Below are positions 1-8,638 of a stretch of DNA of 39,884 bases, piece by piece. The position numbers and the translations under genes were made by a program. The notes under the pieces are model-generated. The model saw only the letters and a program-made list of their open reading frames with translations, ran no database searches and was not told where the DNA came from. The stretch is from Candidatus Omnitrophota bacterium (GTDB lineage Bacteria > Omnitrophota > Gorgyraeia > Zapsychrales > Fredricksoniimonadaceae). Position 1 is the stretch's first letter, and each line of letters starts with the position of its first letter. Location: assembly GCA_903901225.1 (NCBI GenBank), contig CAIUQE010000037.1, forward strand, positions 1 to 39,884. Reading direction: 5' to 3'.

Positions 1-73
1 ACAAAAACGGACTACCCATTCAAAACTTCAAAGAGGCATATATTTAAGCCTATTTAGTTCAATCGCCACAGGA

Positions 74-880
74 TCACTCTCTCATTAAAATCAATATTGG
101 CTCGATGTCTTTTTCCGGAATTTCTTCCAGCCCCAAAATTTTATAATGCCTATTCATAAAACTTGTTAACCGTAAACCACGCGGAACAACATTCTCAACC
201 CCCAAATTCATAGCCCACCTCGAATTGGGTGACTCGATAGGCCCGATCTCGAGGAGATTTTGATTCATTAAATGTAGAATTTCGAACAACAAAAATCTTT
301 TGGGATCTCCGCAATCGCTAAGGTTAATTCTTTCCGGGATATTGTGCCTATTGAAGAGTTCTGGTCTACAAAACAATGAAAGAACGCAGAAGCTGTCGTA
401 AGTAAGCTCCTCTGCCAATTTTAGAACAAAGTATATCTCCTCAAGAGAAATGCCCTCGTAAAAGAAGGCATTTGCAAATACGTTAGAGTACAGTTTTAAT
501 TTTTTCTCCCTGTGTTCATTCTTTCCTTTAAGAAGAACGCCTTCAAACAGTTCCTCGGCGCTGGAACGGCCACCATTATCGTCATCGAGGAAGCCATCGT
601 CTCTGACTTTAACTCCACTTTGTAGCCGTTCATGAATATTATTGATGGCCATTGCAGCTACCGCGCTCACTCTTACCGCCTCTCGATGCGATAAGACTCT
701 GTTACAAAATTCCTCAACCCCCTTGGTTAAAAGAACGCCCACAGTTGATCCTGTGATCGCTCCGCTAGGGCCTCCAATTAACAACCCAACGGCAGTGCCA
801 GATCCCGCGCCAACAATTCCAGAGCTCAATTCAAGAAATTTCTTTATATCGTCTGATTTTTTATCCATTTTTAACTTCAT
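74..880 (-). CDS. Glycine-zipper protein, last gene of a Gabija-like operon
   Basis: A 268-aa protein I cannot assign to a named family. Residues about 20-51 form a Gly/Ala/Val-rich hydrophobic stretch (for example GTAVGLLIGG followed by a second GxxxG-spaced run), the pattern of a glycine zipper that could insert into or pack within a membrane. The rest is soluble-looking, with mixed helices and an acidic loop near residues 95-105 (DDDNGG). There is no signal peptide and no catalytic motif I recognise. Its ATG overlaps the stop of the zinc-finger-like gene by 4 bp (ATGA), so it is probably translated by coupling as gene 4 of the operon that starts with the GajA-like gene. A membrane-acting effector or a structural partner is possible; that is inference from position and the Gly-rich segment only. 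A second ATG four codons later is an alternative start. Confidence 0.7.
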   Translation of the reverse strand: MKLKMDKKSDDIKKFLELSSGIVGAGSGTAVGLLIGGPSGAITGSTVGVLLTKGVEEFCNRVLSHREAVRVSAVAAMAINNIHERLQSGVKVRDDGFLDDDNGGRSSAEELFEGVLLKGKNEHREKKLKLYSNVFANAFFYEGISLEEIYFVLKLAEELTYDSFCVLSLFCRPELFNRHNIPERINLSDCGDPKRFLLFEILHLMNQNLLEIGPIESPNSRWAMNLGVENVVPRGLRLTSFMNRHYKILGLEEIPEKDIEPILILMRE

Positions 881-1521
881 TCATTAGGAGATATATTCTC
901 TTCCGGCCTCTCAATCCAAACTCGTTGCGAAACAGATAAAGAAGGAAGTATTTGGCGAAGCTTCCACTTAGGCATTATTCTTAATTGATTCTTTTCTCGA
1001 TCCCTTCTTATAACAACTTTAAAGTCCAAAGAATTGTAAGAAATTCTATTTTTTTCAAACCGCCAGAATAATAATGACAGCTGGTTAGGGGTAAACGCCC
1101 CTCTGTCCTGGACATAATCAATGAAAGCACTTATTTCAAAGTCTTTATCTATGCCAGCTAATCGTACAAGAGAATTAATCTGACGCTTTTTCCTTGCCTC
1201 AGTAACCAGGTGCCTCCTATCTTTGCTAACCTTCTTCCGTGAAGCGTCGCGACTCAAGACATTGCCAAGATCATCTGTAGCCGTTATCCCGAATTTATTA
1301 ATACATTCAGATCCAACTAAAAGTTCATTGCCATTAAACCGATTGACAATTTTGAACTGATACCGAATTTCAGGATGTTCACAAAGTTCACAAGCCTCAA
1401 TAGGATTCTCTAAATCAAACATATCTCCATCGTATAGCCATTCACGAAGAGCAGTAGAAAAGGCCTTTTTCTCATTACTCAGAGGTAATAAATTCTTGGC
1501 ACTGTTTTCAACCCAAGACAT
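877..1521 (-). CDS. Zinc-finger-like protein in Gabija-like operon
   Basis: A 214-aa protein with a short metal-site-like motif: C44-x2-C47-x-H49 followed by G70-S-E-C73-I-x-K-F. This looks like a degenerate zinc ribbon seen in small phage and plasmid proteins; I do not know its function. The C-terminal half is basic and helical, compatible with nucleic-acid binding. I chose the ATG at 1521 because a strong Shine-Dalgarno (AAAGGAG) lies about 9 nt upstream. An in-frame GTG at 1551, overlapping the helicase stop, would give 224 aa but would place that ribosome site inside the gene. It lies between the helicase and the glycine-zipper gene and overlaps the latter by 4 bp, so it belongs to the same transcript. 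A DNA- or RNA-sensing accessory subunit is a guess. Confidence 0.75.
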   Translation of the reverse strand: MSWVENSAKNLLPLSNEKKAFSTALREWLYDGDMFDLENPIEACELCEHPEIRYQFKIVNRFNGNELLVGSECINKFGITATDDLGNVLSRDASRKKVSKDRRHLVTEARKKRQINSLVRLAGIDKDFEISAFIDYVQDRGAFTPNQLSLLFWRFEKNRISYNSLDFKVVIRRDREKNQLRIMPKWKLRQILPSLSVSQRVWIERPEENISPNE

Positions 1522-1547
1522 ACAACACCTCTCCTTTAAAATGTAAT

Positions 1548-3311
1548 TCACGCCACCAATGAAAATGGCACATTGGCTGAATTTAAAATATTTACTATCC
1601 GATCCTTAAATGCTTCCGGGATGGCTAATCCGACAACCTTTTTGGCTCTCGTGATTCCCACATAAATAACCCGCTTTGCCTCATCGTCAACACGCCTTTC
1701 CCAGGCTTCAAAAAGTTTGGAAGTATTATTTCCAGGCGGCCGATCTGGGGGAAGAACAACGCAAACGGCTTCAAATTCTTTGCCTTTTACTTGATGAATG
1801 GTACTGCATGAACAAGAAACAACCCCCTCAACGAGCAGAGGATCTGCCCAAGAATTCGATTTTGGCTTCCTAAAAAAAGTCCTTTCTGAATGTCCAGCCG
1901 GAAAGCTCAATGATAGCCGTTGAACGGCCGAAAGAAGAAAAGCAATCCATTCAGATCTGCTGGCATCCGAATCTTGGCAAGTCTTCGGTAATGACACCAC
2001 AAGTTGCAACGCTTTCCGACGGAGCTCTCGTCTATCAATATGACAGCGCTCCGCAGCTCGCGCCGGATGTTCGTTGTCCTCGATTTTTCCCATCAAGCCA
2101 AGGATGATTTTCTCCGTACTTTGAAGTGCTGCCTCTCTTTTCTTATTAGAAAGAAACGGCGACCAAAAATCGTTAACAATATCTGCCATACGCGCAATCT
2201 TAGAACTACCTTCTGCGCTTGATAAGCGATTTCCGGAAGCATGAATTGCGTGACGGGCAGCATGTGAAAGAATGATATACTCCTTCAAATCCGGCGTTAA
2301 CCCTTTAACGGCTCCAATAAATCTACTGCTTATATCCGCAGCAGGGCTGCCTTGATAGCAAATTATCTGCACCGGGTGCGGCAATGTCGCATTTTCTCCG
2401 AGAGGATTATCGGCAGCTGATCTAGTCCTTAACGTAGCGGCAAGAGCGCATATCGCCGGGGCACTTCGGAAATTACCTGTCAGCGGAAGCTTGTTTGCTG
2501 GTGAGTACTTCCTGGAGAATTCTTGAAGGAGAACAGGATCCCCATGTCGAAATTCATAAATTGCTTGGTCCGGATCGCAAACCGTTGTTAGCCGGATACC
2601 ACTTTCTTTTAACCATGTTAGAATTCTTATGTCTTCCGGGTTACAATCCTGAGCCTCATCAACAATAATCTCGAAAAACCGTCCTTTTAGAGCCTTACCG
2701 AGTGCAGACGACCAATTAACTCTTGCCAGACTTTGTAGAGTTAAAATTCTAGCGTCAGCAGCGGTCAAATAACCCTTTTGATTCAATCCCTCATGAAATC
2801 GCCTGGCTGCCAACTCGTATGCTTGTCGATTTTGCTCAACGTGTCTTCTTAAAGCGATGTGGCCAATGCGACTTGGCTCAATATGCCCATCGAGAGGATC
2901 AAATTTGTCTAAACTGACGCCTAGAAAAAATGCATATCGTCTCCTAAGACGAACCTCAACTCCCAGACTATCCCAACTATCAACAATAACGGGCGCTGAT
3001 TCTGCATGTGGAAAACAAGATGGGAAAATGAGAAACTGCCTTATAAAAGCATCGAAAGTACCAATAAAGCTAGGGTGATGTAAAATTGCCTCCAGATTTC
3101 TTTTGCGACACCGTCTGGTGAAAACCTCTACTGCGGCATTCGTAAAGGATAATACCGCCATCCCTTTTCTCGGCGGAAGATTGACTGATAGACAGGCGAC
3201 ACGATCAACAATAGTTCGTGTTTTTCCTGAGCCTGGGCAAGCTTCTGCAAAAACTTCATCGAGATGCCCTGCCAGCCGCTGCTGTTCTTCCGTGAGCGCC
3301 TCTTCCGTCAT
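1548..3311 (-). CDS. gajB: UvrD/Rep-type helicase, GajB-like
   Basis: A 587-aa superfamily 1A helicase. Visible motifs in order: Walker A ACPGSGKT at residues 24-31, motif Ia around VLSFTNAA, Walker B VDEAQDCNP near 217-224, motif III DPDQAIYEFR, motif IV GNFRSAP, motif V TIHQVKGKEFE and motif VI YVGITRAKK near the C-terminus. Its ATG overlaps the stop of the upstream OLD nuclease gene by 4 bp (ATGA). An OLD-family nuclease followed directly by a UvrD-like helicase is the hallmark of Gabija anti-phage systems, in which GajB senses DNA ends or nucleotide state and works with GajA. The length is close to known GajB proteins. The alternative, a stand-alone repair helicase, is less likely because of the coupling. 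Confidence 0.85.
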   Translation of the reverse strand: MTEEALTEEQQRLAGHLDEVFAEACPGSGKTRTIVDRVACLSVNLPPRKGMAVLSFTNAAVEVFTRRCRKRNLEAILHHPSFIGTFDAFIRQFLIFPSCFPHAESAPVIVDSWDSLGVEVRLRRRYAFFLGVSLDKFDPLDGHIEPSRIGHIALRRHVEQNRQAYELAARRFHEGLNQKGYLTAADARILTLQSLARVNWSSALGKALKGRFFEIIVDEAQDCNPEDIRILTWLKESGIRLTTVCDPDQAIYEFRHGDPVLLQEFSRKYSPANKLPLTGNFRSAPAICALAATLRTRSAADNPLGENATLPHPVQIICYQGSPAADISSRFIGAVKGLTPDLKEYIILSHAARHAIHASGNRLSSAEGSSKIARMADIVNDFWSPFLSNKKREAALQSTEKIILGLMGKIEDNEHPARAAERCHIDRRELRRKALQLVVSLPKTCQDSDASRSEWIAFLLSAVQRLSLSFPAGHSERTFFRKPKSNSWADPLLVEGVVSCSCSTIHQVKGKEFEAVCVVLPPDRPPGNNTSKLFEAWERRVDDEAKRVIYVGITRAKKVVGLAIPEAFKDRIVNILNSANVPFSLVA

Positions 3312-5062
3312 GCCCTTGAAAGCTCCCTTATTGCGTTTTTAAGATATGGGGGGACTTGGAATAATTGTGGCCTTCTTGAAATCCGCTCTGATATTTGCTG
3401 AATAAGGTCGCCTTTTCTTGTCCTTTTTTCAGCGAGCAGCTTTAAAAATACACCCGGTCGGCCAGCCTCTGCAAAGTTGGTAATCGAGGTTGACCAGTCA
3501 TTTTCCGATCTAGGATGAAGCGCAAGAAACGAATTCTTCAAGAGGTCCTCATTCCCGGCTGCGAAAAGTGCATGTTCCAGTGTGACGTCATTCGTAAATA
3601 CACTTAATGCTCCCGTGGAATTAAAACCTGTGGCTAAACTCTCAAGTTCAGTCTTTCTGTTACCAGGTACGCTTGGATCTCCGTCCGTTACGACAACAAG
3701 CCGATCAGCTATGCAGGCTCCGCCATGCGATCGCAGAAGCACCTCAACATACGGTTTGAAATCAACACCATCAATGGGCACAATAACTGATCCTTGAAAA
3801 CGCCGGAATGCTTCCCTATCTCCTTTCAATACAATATATCGAGCGATGACAGGAATAAGAATTGCCTCAGCTATTCCCTCTACAAGCATAGTTCTATTAC
3901 CAAATAATAATGCGGAGCGGGTTACATCAAGGTAACGACTCACCTTTCGACGCGTACTCAGCTTCAAACCTAATTGAGAAATCGAAATAGCTGCTGTCTT
4001 ATAGGTCTCCGGACTAGTGCTCGTGTCTTTTTGTGAGCGGATGACAACCAAATGCTCTGGCTGCACCCATGCCGTAAGGTTAGGGGAATGAGTTGTCACA
4101 ATGATTTGAATTCTTCCTTCTGGTTTACCAGAAACCAACGGCTGTTGCTCGGATTTCTTCGCTTGTCCGAGCAAAAACTCAAGAACCAACATTTGCAGTT
4201 GGGGATGAAGATGAGCCTCGGGTTCTTCCACAAGAAAAAGAGTAAGATCTGCTTCTCTGGCCTTGGCAAGTTCTACAATTACCGTAGCCATGTAGAGTAG
4301 GTTGGCGTAGCCCAGACCGGAAAAACGAATCTCTGCCGGATCCATCCCTGAATCGGCCAACTTAAATCTCAAATCTCGGGCAACATCCAGCAACGTTTCG
4401 GAAGAAAAGCCTAGTGATGCCGTTTGGGGGCGTAAACCGCCAGAAAGGTCTTCAAGGGCTGATCCGATTTGGGTGTTTACCTCGGTAATCACACGATGCG
4501 GCATCTGATTGCGTTGAGCGCCAGCGACAAAGGACTCCTCTTCTCCATCATTTAAGAAATGTTCCAGTAGCGTTGTAATCCGGGTGGGGCTTCCTGATCC
4601 AAGAGCGTATTGAGCGTCTCTAAGTGCGGGGAGATAAACGTGTCTAATTAAATTGGTGGATCCCGCCTCAGGCTCCGAGGTCTCATATTTTCCAGCCCAA
4701 AATGTAGTTCGACCTCTGACCGAGTCAGGCGCTTCAATTTCATGTTTCATGCCGATAACAGCTTTATCTGTTGTCGGGTCAACAACGGCGCTTATCAACA
4801 AACCTTTCAATGTATCGCTGAGTCCAAGAAAAGAGCCTTGTATCCTGAAATCCTTAACGCTACTGCCTTTTCGTAGGTCTTCTTTCTCAGCATAACGTTC
4901 ACGTCGGCCATTAAGAGGGAGTGTTAAAAGCCGGATAGCGTCGATGATATTTGACTTGCCTCCATTGTTTTCTCCCACCAAAACCGTAAGGTCAGAATTA
5001 AAACTTATTGTCGTTTCTTCACACGACCTAAATCGTTGTAATTTCAATTCTTTAAGATACAT
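3308..5062 (-). CDS. gajA: OLD-family ATPase/TOPRIM nuclease, GajA-like
   Basis: A 584-aa protein with an N-terminal ABC-type ATPase and a C-terminal TOPRIM nuclease domain, the class 2 OLD arrangement. Walker A GENNGGKS lies at residues 30-37, Walker B FLVEEPEAHLHPQ near 277-288, and the H-loop TTHSPN near 323. TOPRIM residues are the glutamate in LVEGIAEA near 393 and the DGD in VVTDGDP near 458-460. GajA of Gabija cuts DNA and is held inactive by nucleotides until these are depleted during phage replication; that role is transferred from the family. The ATG has AAGGAAA about 6 nt upstream. It is the first gene of the four-gene operon. The base composition is clearly more AT-rich than the core genes further right, which fits horizontal acquisition of a defence island. 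Confidence 0.87.
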   Translation of the reverse strand: MYLKELKLQRFRSCEETTISFNSDLTVLVGENNGGKSNIIDAIRLLTLPLNGRRERYAEKEDLRKGSSVKDFRIQGSFLGLSDTLKGLLISAVVDPTTDKAVIGMKHEIEAPDSVRGRTTFWAGKYETSEPEAGSTNLIRHVYLPALRDAQYALGSGSPTRITTLLEHFLNDGEEESFVAGAQRNQMPHRVITEVNTQIGSALEDLSGGLRPQTASLGFSSETLLDVARDLRFKLADSGMDPAEIRFSGLGYANLLYMATVIVELAKAREADLTLFLVEEPEAHLHPQLQMLVLEFLLGQAKKSEQQPLVSGKPEGRIQIIVTTHSPNLTAWVQPEHLVVIRSQKDTSTSPETYKTAAISISQLGLKLSTRRKVSRYLDVTRSALLFGNRTMLVEGIAEAILIPVIARYIVLKGDREAFRRFQGSVIVPIDGVDFKPYVEVLLRSHGGACIADRLVVVTDGDPSVPGNRKTELESLATGFNSTGALSVFTNDVTLEHALFAAGNEDLLKNSFLALHPRSENDWSTSITNFAEAGRPGVFLKLLAEKRTRKGDLIQQISERISRRPQLFQVPPYLKNAIRELSRA

Positions 5063-5187
5063 ATAACTTTCCTTATTATCGGCTTAAGGCTTATCAGACG
5101 AATTTTCAAGCACATTGAAATTTTCTTTACTAATCTAATAATATTCAAAAACTGACTTTTTGTCGCTTTTAGCTGACCTAATTTACC

Positions 5188-5234
5188 TTATAAAATACAA
5201 AACCCTGACAGGGTTATTAATCCCATCAGGGTTT
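5188..5234 (-). terminator. Rho-independent terminator after the restriction-modification operon
   Basis: On the minus strand the hairpin AACCCTG-T-CAGGGTT (5201-5215) is followed at once by a T-rich run (TTGTATTTTAT, 5190-5200). A competing longer stem pairs AAACCCTGA (5200-5208) with TCAGGGTTT (5226-5234). It lies about 85 bp past the methyltransferase stop and about 130 bp before the GajA start, so it separates the two defence operons. The rest of the 256-bp gap (5063-5318) is AT-rich, and I see no further gene in it. The GajA promoter must lie there, but no convincing hexamer pair stands out. Confidence 0.7.
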
Positions 5235-5318
5235 CCTGATTTCGATCATTCGACGTTGAAGTGTCTCTGCATTGTCGACTTAAACTAATACTACACCTCA
5301 CTACTTAAGAAGATTCAC

Positions 5319-6488
5319 TCAACCTACAAACGCCAATTCCGACTGTCTATTTTCGAAATCAATATCTGTCGTGCCATGATAGCGTGAATATCTAATATTG
5401 GGCTCTTCGTTAACAGCCTTACCTGTATGAAAGTCGAGGATTGTTTTTCCTGCCATATAACCTAGTCCAACAGGAACAGCATTACCAATTTGTTTGTACT
5501 GTTCAATAATATTTCCAGAAAATTTCCAATCAGAAGGAAATTGTTGGATAACTTTATATTCTTGGACACTTAATGGTCTCAACTCCTCCGGATGACATAA
5601 ATCTGTTGCGGGCATATTGGGTCTTGTTACCATGGTCGGCGCCGGATCTTCCCAAGACAATCTCCGATAAAACCCGGTTTTTCCTCCACCCAAGTGATAT
5701 GAAGGCCCCATAGCAGCTTCTTGAAGATCCTTCGGGAGATTCTTCCAATTTTGTCCTGCTGTTAAAAGACGGTAATACTTCTTTCTGTTTTCACTAAAAT
5801 CAACATGCTCATGTTTTTCATTACCCAATTGTTTAAACGCCTCGCGCAATGATACCCACTTTCGTCCAGTGCTCTTCCCATCCTTAGAATGGGTTGGCTG
5901 AGGCAATGGGATCCGTTGTTTGCCATGATTCCCAAAAAATATTACTCGTTCACGTTTTTGTGGAACTCCATAATTTGCGCTGTCAAAAAGAGCAAAACTA
6001 ACTGTATAGCCCGCATCCTTAAACAAATTCAAAATGTGGCTAAGCACGCTCCCAGGCTTTTCTTCAGGCAATGCGGCACGTCCATCAACAGACGGTGAAA
6101 TTGCGGCGGACAAAAGCCCCCTAACATTCTCCATAATAAAATAGGAAGGCTTGATCTCAACCACTTTATTAACAAACTCAAGAACACAATTTCCTCGAAC
6201 ATCCTGCAGAGATTTACGTCCACCTGCCGTACTAAATGCCTGACAAGGCGGCCCGCCATGTAAAAGAAAAACTTCAGATGACTTTAAACCAGCCGCCTTT
6301 AGGATCTCTTTAGAAGAATATTCTTCAATTTTTCCTTCTAGTACTGGCACTGCAGGCCGATTCTTACGAATTGTTTCACAACAAAATTTATCGCTATCAA
6401 GACAAAGCCGGACATCAATTCCCGCTTTCTCAAGACCTAAATCGAGCCCCATGCCACCAGAAAATAATGATATTGCCTGATATTTCAT
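5319..6488 (-). CDS. DNA (cytosine-5)-methyltransferase of a type II R-M system
   Basis: A 389-aa C5 methyltransferase. Motif I ISLFSGGMGLDLGLEKAG lies at residues 6-23, motif IV GGPPCQAFS with the catalytic cysteine at C82, motif VI ENVRG near 120, motif VIII QKRERVIFFG near 180, and motifs IX/X toward the C-terminus (RPLSVQEYKVIQQFP, then IGNAVP). The target recognition domain between VIII and IX does not let me read the recognition site. I chose ATG 6488 (MKYQAISLFSG) because this is the usual beginning of the family; a TTG at 6497 overlapping the previous gene would add three residues. It follows the PD-(D/E)xK gene by 2 bp, so the pair is one operon. Its methylation should protect the host from the partner nuclease. 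Confidence 0.92.
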   Translation of the reverse strand: MKYQAISLFSGGMGLDLGLEKAGIDVRLCLDSDKFCCETIRKNRPAVPVLEGKIEEYSSKEILKAAGLKSSEVFLLHGGPPCQAFSTAGGRKSLQDVRGNCVLEFVNKVVEIKPSYFIMENVRGLLSAAISPSVDGRAALPEEKPGSVLSHILNLFKDAGYTVSFALFDSANYGVPQKRERVIFFGNHGKQRIPLPQPTHSKDGKSTGRKWVSLREAFKQLGNEKHEHVDFSENRKKYYRLLTAGQNWKNLPKDLQEAAMGPSYHLGGGKTGFYRRLSWEDPAPTMVTRPNMPATDLCHPEELRPLSVQEYKVIQQFPSDWKFSGNIIEQYKQIGNAVPVGLGYMAGKTILDFHTGKAVNEEPNIRYSRYHGTTDIDFENRQSELAFVG

Positions 6489-6490
6489 AA

Positions 6491-7510
6491 TTACCAAAGA
6501 GTATTAATAAAAGTGGTTACTGTTTTATGCTCTGCGTTTAGAACTTTAGTTAAATCTTCTGCTTTAGCTTCTATAACCTCAACTAAAGAATGATTGCCCA
6601 AGAGTATCTCAGCAGTTGATGTTAATAACTTTATTAATTTTTCATGATACGATGGATCATCGGAAATAAAATCCCACAACTCCGTTCCTATCAAAGTCCT
6701 CTTTTCCCAATCAGGCAAATATTGTCTATATAAACCATGTGTAATTGTATTACTTGTTCTTTTGCCATAGGTTTCACCTATATAAGCTTTCTCGCCCCTC
6801 TTTTCAATCTCCTCAATTTCTTTCTTATAATGAAGAACTTGTGCTTTGTCTAAATCATTAGGGCCACTTTTAACTTCAATCCAAACTCTTACTTCACCTG
6901 TTTTTTGTTTCACTAAGTCCCATTTAGTATGATCACCAGACTCTTCATGTCGAGCATCAAAAACATTTTCTCCAGAATACAACAACAAATCTTGTACAAG
7001 AAACCCTAAAGAAGTAACAATGCTACGACCCGCAGCCTGAAAAACATAAAATTTCACTAATTCTTCGGAAGATTGCAATCTTAATGCGGAAATAAGAATT
7101 GGATTACAGTTAAGTCCTTCTAATGTAAGAGCTCCAATCATTACTAGTTGTTTCTTGATGAAAAGCTCTGTCGCGATTTTGCAAAGATTTTGCTGTGCAC
7201 TTAATTTTGAATCAATAACTTTTGAAACTTGAATCTCTTTTATAAACTCCAACTCGTTCTTACTGAAACCTAAAACCCCTCCGCCAATAAATTTAATAGA
7301 AGTGAAATCAGTCTCTGTTGCTGAAAGAAAAGCATTTATATCATTAAACTGACTGGCAATGATTTTTGCTTTCTTTTTCAATTCTACCGACGGAGCTTTA
7401 TGAATATGCTTTATCAGCACGAATTCGATAAGCCCCTGGACTGTTCCTGCCATGTCTACGCTCTTTATTGATTGTTTTTTCTTATTGTAACTATTCATAT
7501 GCATAGACAC
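6491..7510 (-). CDS. Type II restriction endonuclease, PD-(D/E)xK fold
   Basis: A 339-aa protein directly upstream of the C5 methyltransferase. The segment with KWD198LV, then E212-V-K214 about 14 residues later, is the D...ExK active site of restriction nucleases. Residues about 55-92 (ending GGGVLGFSKNELEFIKEI) resemble a helix-hairpin-helix DNA-binding element. I cannot assign the subfamily or the site it cuts. The start is uncertain: GTG 7510, ATG 7504 and ATG 7498 are in frame, and none has a clear ribosome site. The gene is strongly AT-rich and lysine-rich, unlike the core genes. It is transcribed first, from the promoter at 7570-7599, with the methyltransferase second, an order in which the timing of establishment needs some control. 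Confidence 0.82.
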   Translation of the reverse strand: MSMHMNSYNKKKQSIKSVDMAGTVQGLIEFVLIKHIHKAPSVELKKKAKIIASQFNDINAFLSATETDFTSIKFIGGGVLGFSKNELEFIKEIQVSKVIDSKLSAQQNLCKIATELFIKKQLVMIGALTLEGLNCNPILISALRLQSSEELVKFYVFQAAGRSIVTSLGFLVQDLLLYSGENVFDARHEESGDHTKWDLVKQKTGEVRVWIEVKSGPNDLDKAQVLHYKKEIEEIEKRGEKAYIGETYGKRTSNTITHGLYRQYLPDWEKRTLIGTELWDFISDDPSYHEKLIKLLTSTAEILLGNHSLVEVIEAKAEDLTKVLNAEHKTVTTFINTLW

Positions 7511-7569
7511 AAGTTGAAATTAATTAATCATGCGGTCTAAATGCAGATGGGGGATTCTGCAACAAAAGG

Positions 7570-7599
7570 ATAGTACCACTCACCTGTGTGGTATGTCAA
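7570..7599 (-). promoter_or_regulatory. R-M operon promoter with palindromic operator in its spacer
   Basis: On the minus strand TTGACA (7599-7594) is followed after 18 nt by TACTAT (7575-7570), a good sigma70-type pair. The start point would be near 7563, about 55-65 nt before the possible start codons of the nuclease. The spacer holds the inverted repeat TACCAC (7574-7579, plus strand) / GTGGTA (7588-7593) with an 8-nt centre, so a bound protein would block RNA polymerase. No C-protein gene is visible next door, so the binder is unknown. Confidence 0.6.
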
Positions 7600-7951
7600 G
7601 CTTTTTATCTTTACAATCAGAATAAGCTGGCAAATATGGGTGTTCAGTACTGTCCCCGATCAGATATTAACTGTTTTCTGGTAGATGTGAACTCTGGCGG
7701 GCTACTGCTGGCTGAGAAGGTGTGACCCTTACATTAACCTTAAAACTTAGTGCCACTGGATCGCTCAACTAGGTCGTTGACTGGTACTAAACTGGCATCA
7801 AGCAAAGATTTCTTACAACATCGAGAGCAATAACAGATGCGCACAAACAAGCCCATCAGTTTAGTTAATGGGACCTTACCACCGGACAAACACAACATTC
7901 ATCAGAACAAGCATTTATAAAAAAATATAATTCACCTAACCAGTTCATATA
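7600..7951. other. Intergenic junction between defence island and redox operon
   Basis: About 350 bp without a supportable gene. It contains a short stretch with a CAGTACTG palindrome (near 7645-7652), followed by GTCCCC, that resembles scraps often left by REP-type transposons, and small inverted repeats such as CCCAT...ATGGG near 7852-7872. No complete insertion sequence, terminal repeat or target duplication can be seen. The composition changes here from AT-rich (left) to balanced (right), so it probably marks the edge of the acquired island. I see no clear terminator for the long operon that ends at 7952. Confidence 0.4.
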
Positions 7952-8578
7952 TCAGCGAATAGCTCGTGCAAATGCAACACGCAACCCGAGTCCAATTAAC
8001 ACCACTCCTGTAGCCCGCTCAATCCAATGCGACACTACATTAAACTGCGCTCGAACACGCGGCTGTCCAATTACACACGCCAGCCCCGCTAATAATATAA
8101 ATTCTAGCGCCACAATGGTGAGCCCATACCCGATTCTCGCAGAAACAGCTGTTTCAGGACGAATAATCTGTGTAAATAATGCCAGAAAAAACAATGTTGC
8201 CTTGGGATTAAGCAGGTCGGTCAAGAATCCTGTCCGTATCGCCGCAAGAGAACTTAGCTCAGAGGGCATGTTCTTATCAACATCAACTGCCCGCGGCTGC
8301 GCCTGAAGTGACTTTATGCCAAGATAAATGAGATAGGCCGCACCTGCCAGCTTAACGACATTGAAAAGCATGATCGACTGGCTGATTAACACACCAATAC
8401 CGATCAAACAATATGTAATGTGAACAAGATTCCCGGCAGCTAACCCAACAGCAGTAAGAACGCCCGCCCGTCGCGAGTGAGTTATTGCATTACGAAATAC
8501 GACGAGCATATTAGGCCCAGGAACAATAATAACAAGCCACCCAACAACAAGAACGGTCAACCAGTCACTAAACAGCAT
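7952..8578 (-). CDS. LysE/RhtB-family amino-acid exporter
   Basis: A 208-aa inner-membrane protein with about six hydrophobic segments and the family's N-terminal signature VPGPNMLVVFRNA (residues about 20-32), where the PGP motif is conserved in LysE/RhtB exporters. The usual family length is 200-210 aa. Members export lysine, homoserine, threonine or other amino acids; the substrate cannot be read here. It is the last gene of the long minus-strand run that begins with the DUF134 regulator at 17127, separated from the YeiH-like gene by 60 bp, so it may also have its own promoter. The start has GAAGGG about 6 nt upstream. A link to homoserine or threonine made by the pathway at 33-38 kb is possible but unsupported. 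Confidence 0.85.
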   Translation of the reverse strand: MLFSDWLTVLVVGWLVIIVPGPNMLVVFRNAITHSRRAGVLTAVGLAAGNLVHITYCLIGIGVLISQSIMLFNVVKLAGAAYLIYLGIKSLQAQPRAVDVDKNMPSELSSLAAIRTGFLTDLLNPKATLFFLALFTQIIRPETAVSARIGYGLTIVALEFILLAGLACVIGQPRVRAQFNVVSHWIERATGVVLIGLGLRVAFARAIR

Positions 8579-8638
8579 CTAGTACCCTTCAAAATTTGAT
8601 TTTATAATTTAACTTCTTAAAAAGAACCTGCGTTAAGC

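Noticed and set aside
7637..7726. Plus-strand 29-aa ORF in the gap right of the R-M operon
   Set aside because: No ribosome site or homology that I recognise; it looks like a transposon scrap at most.
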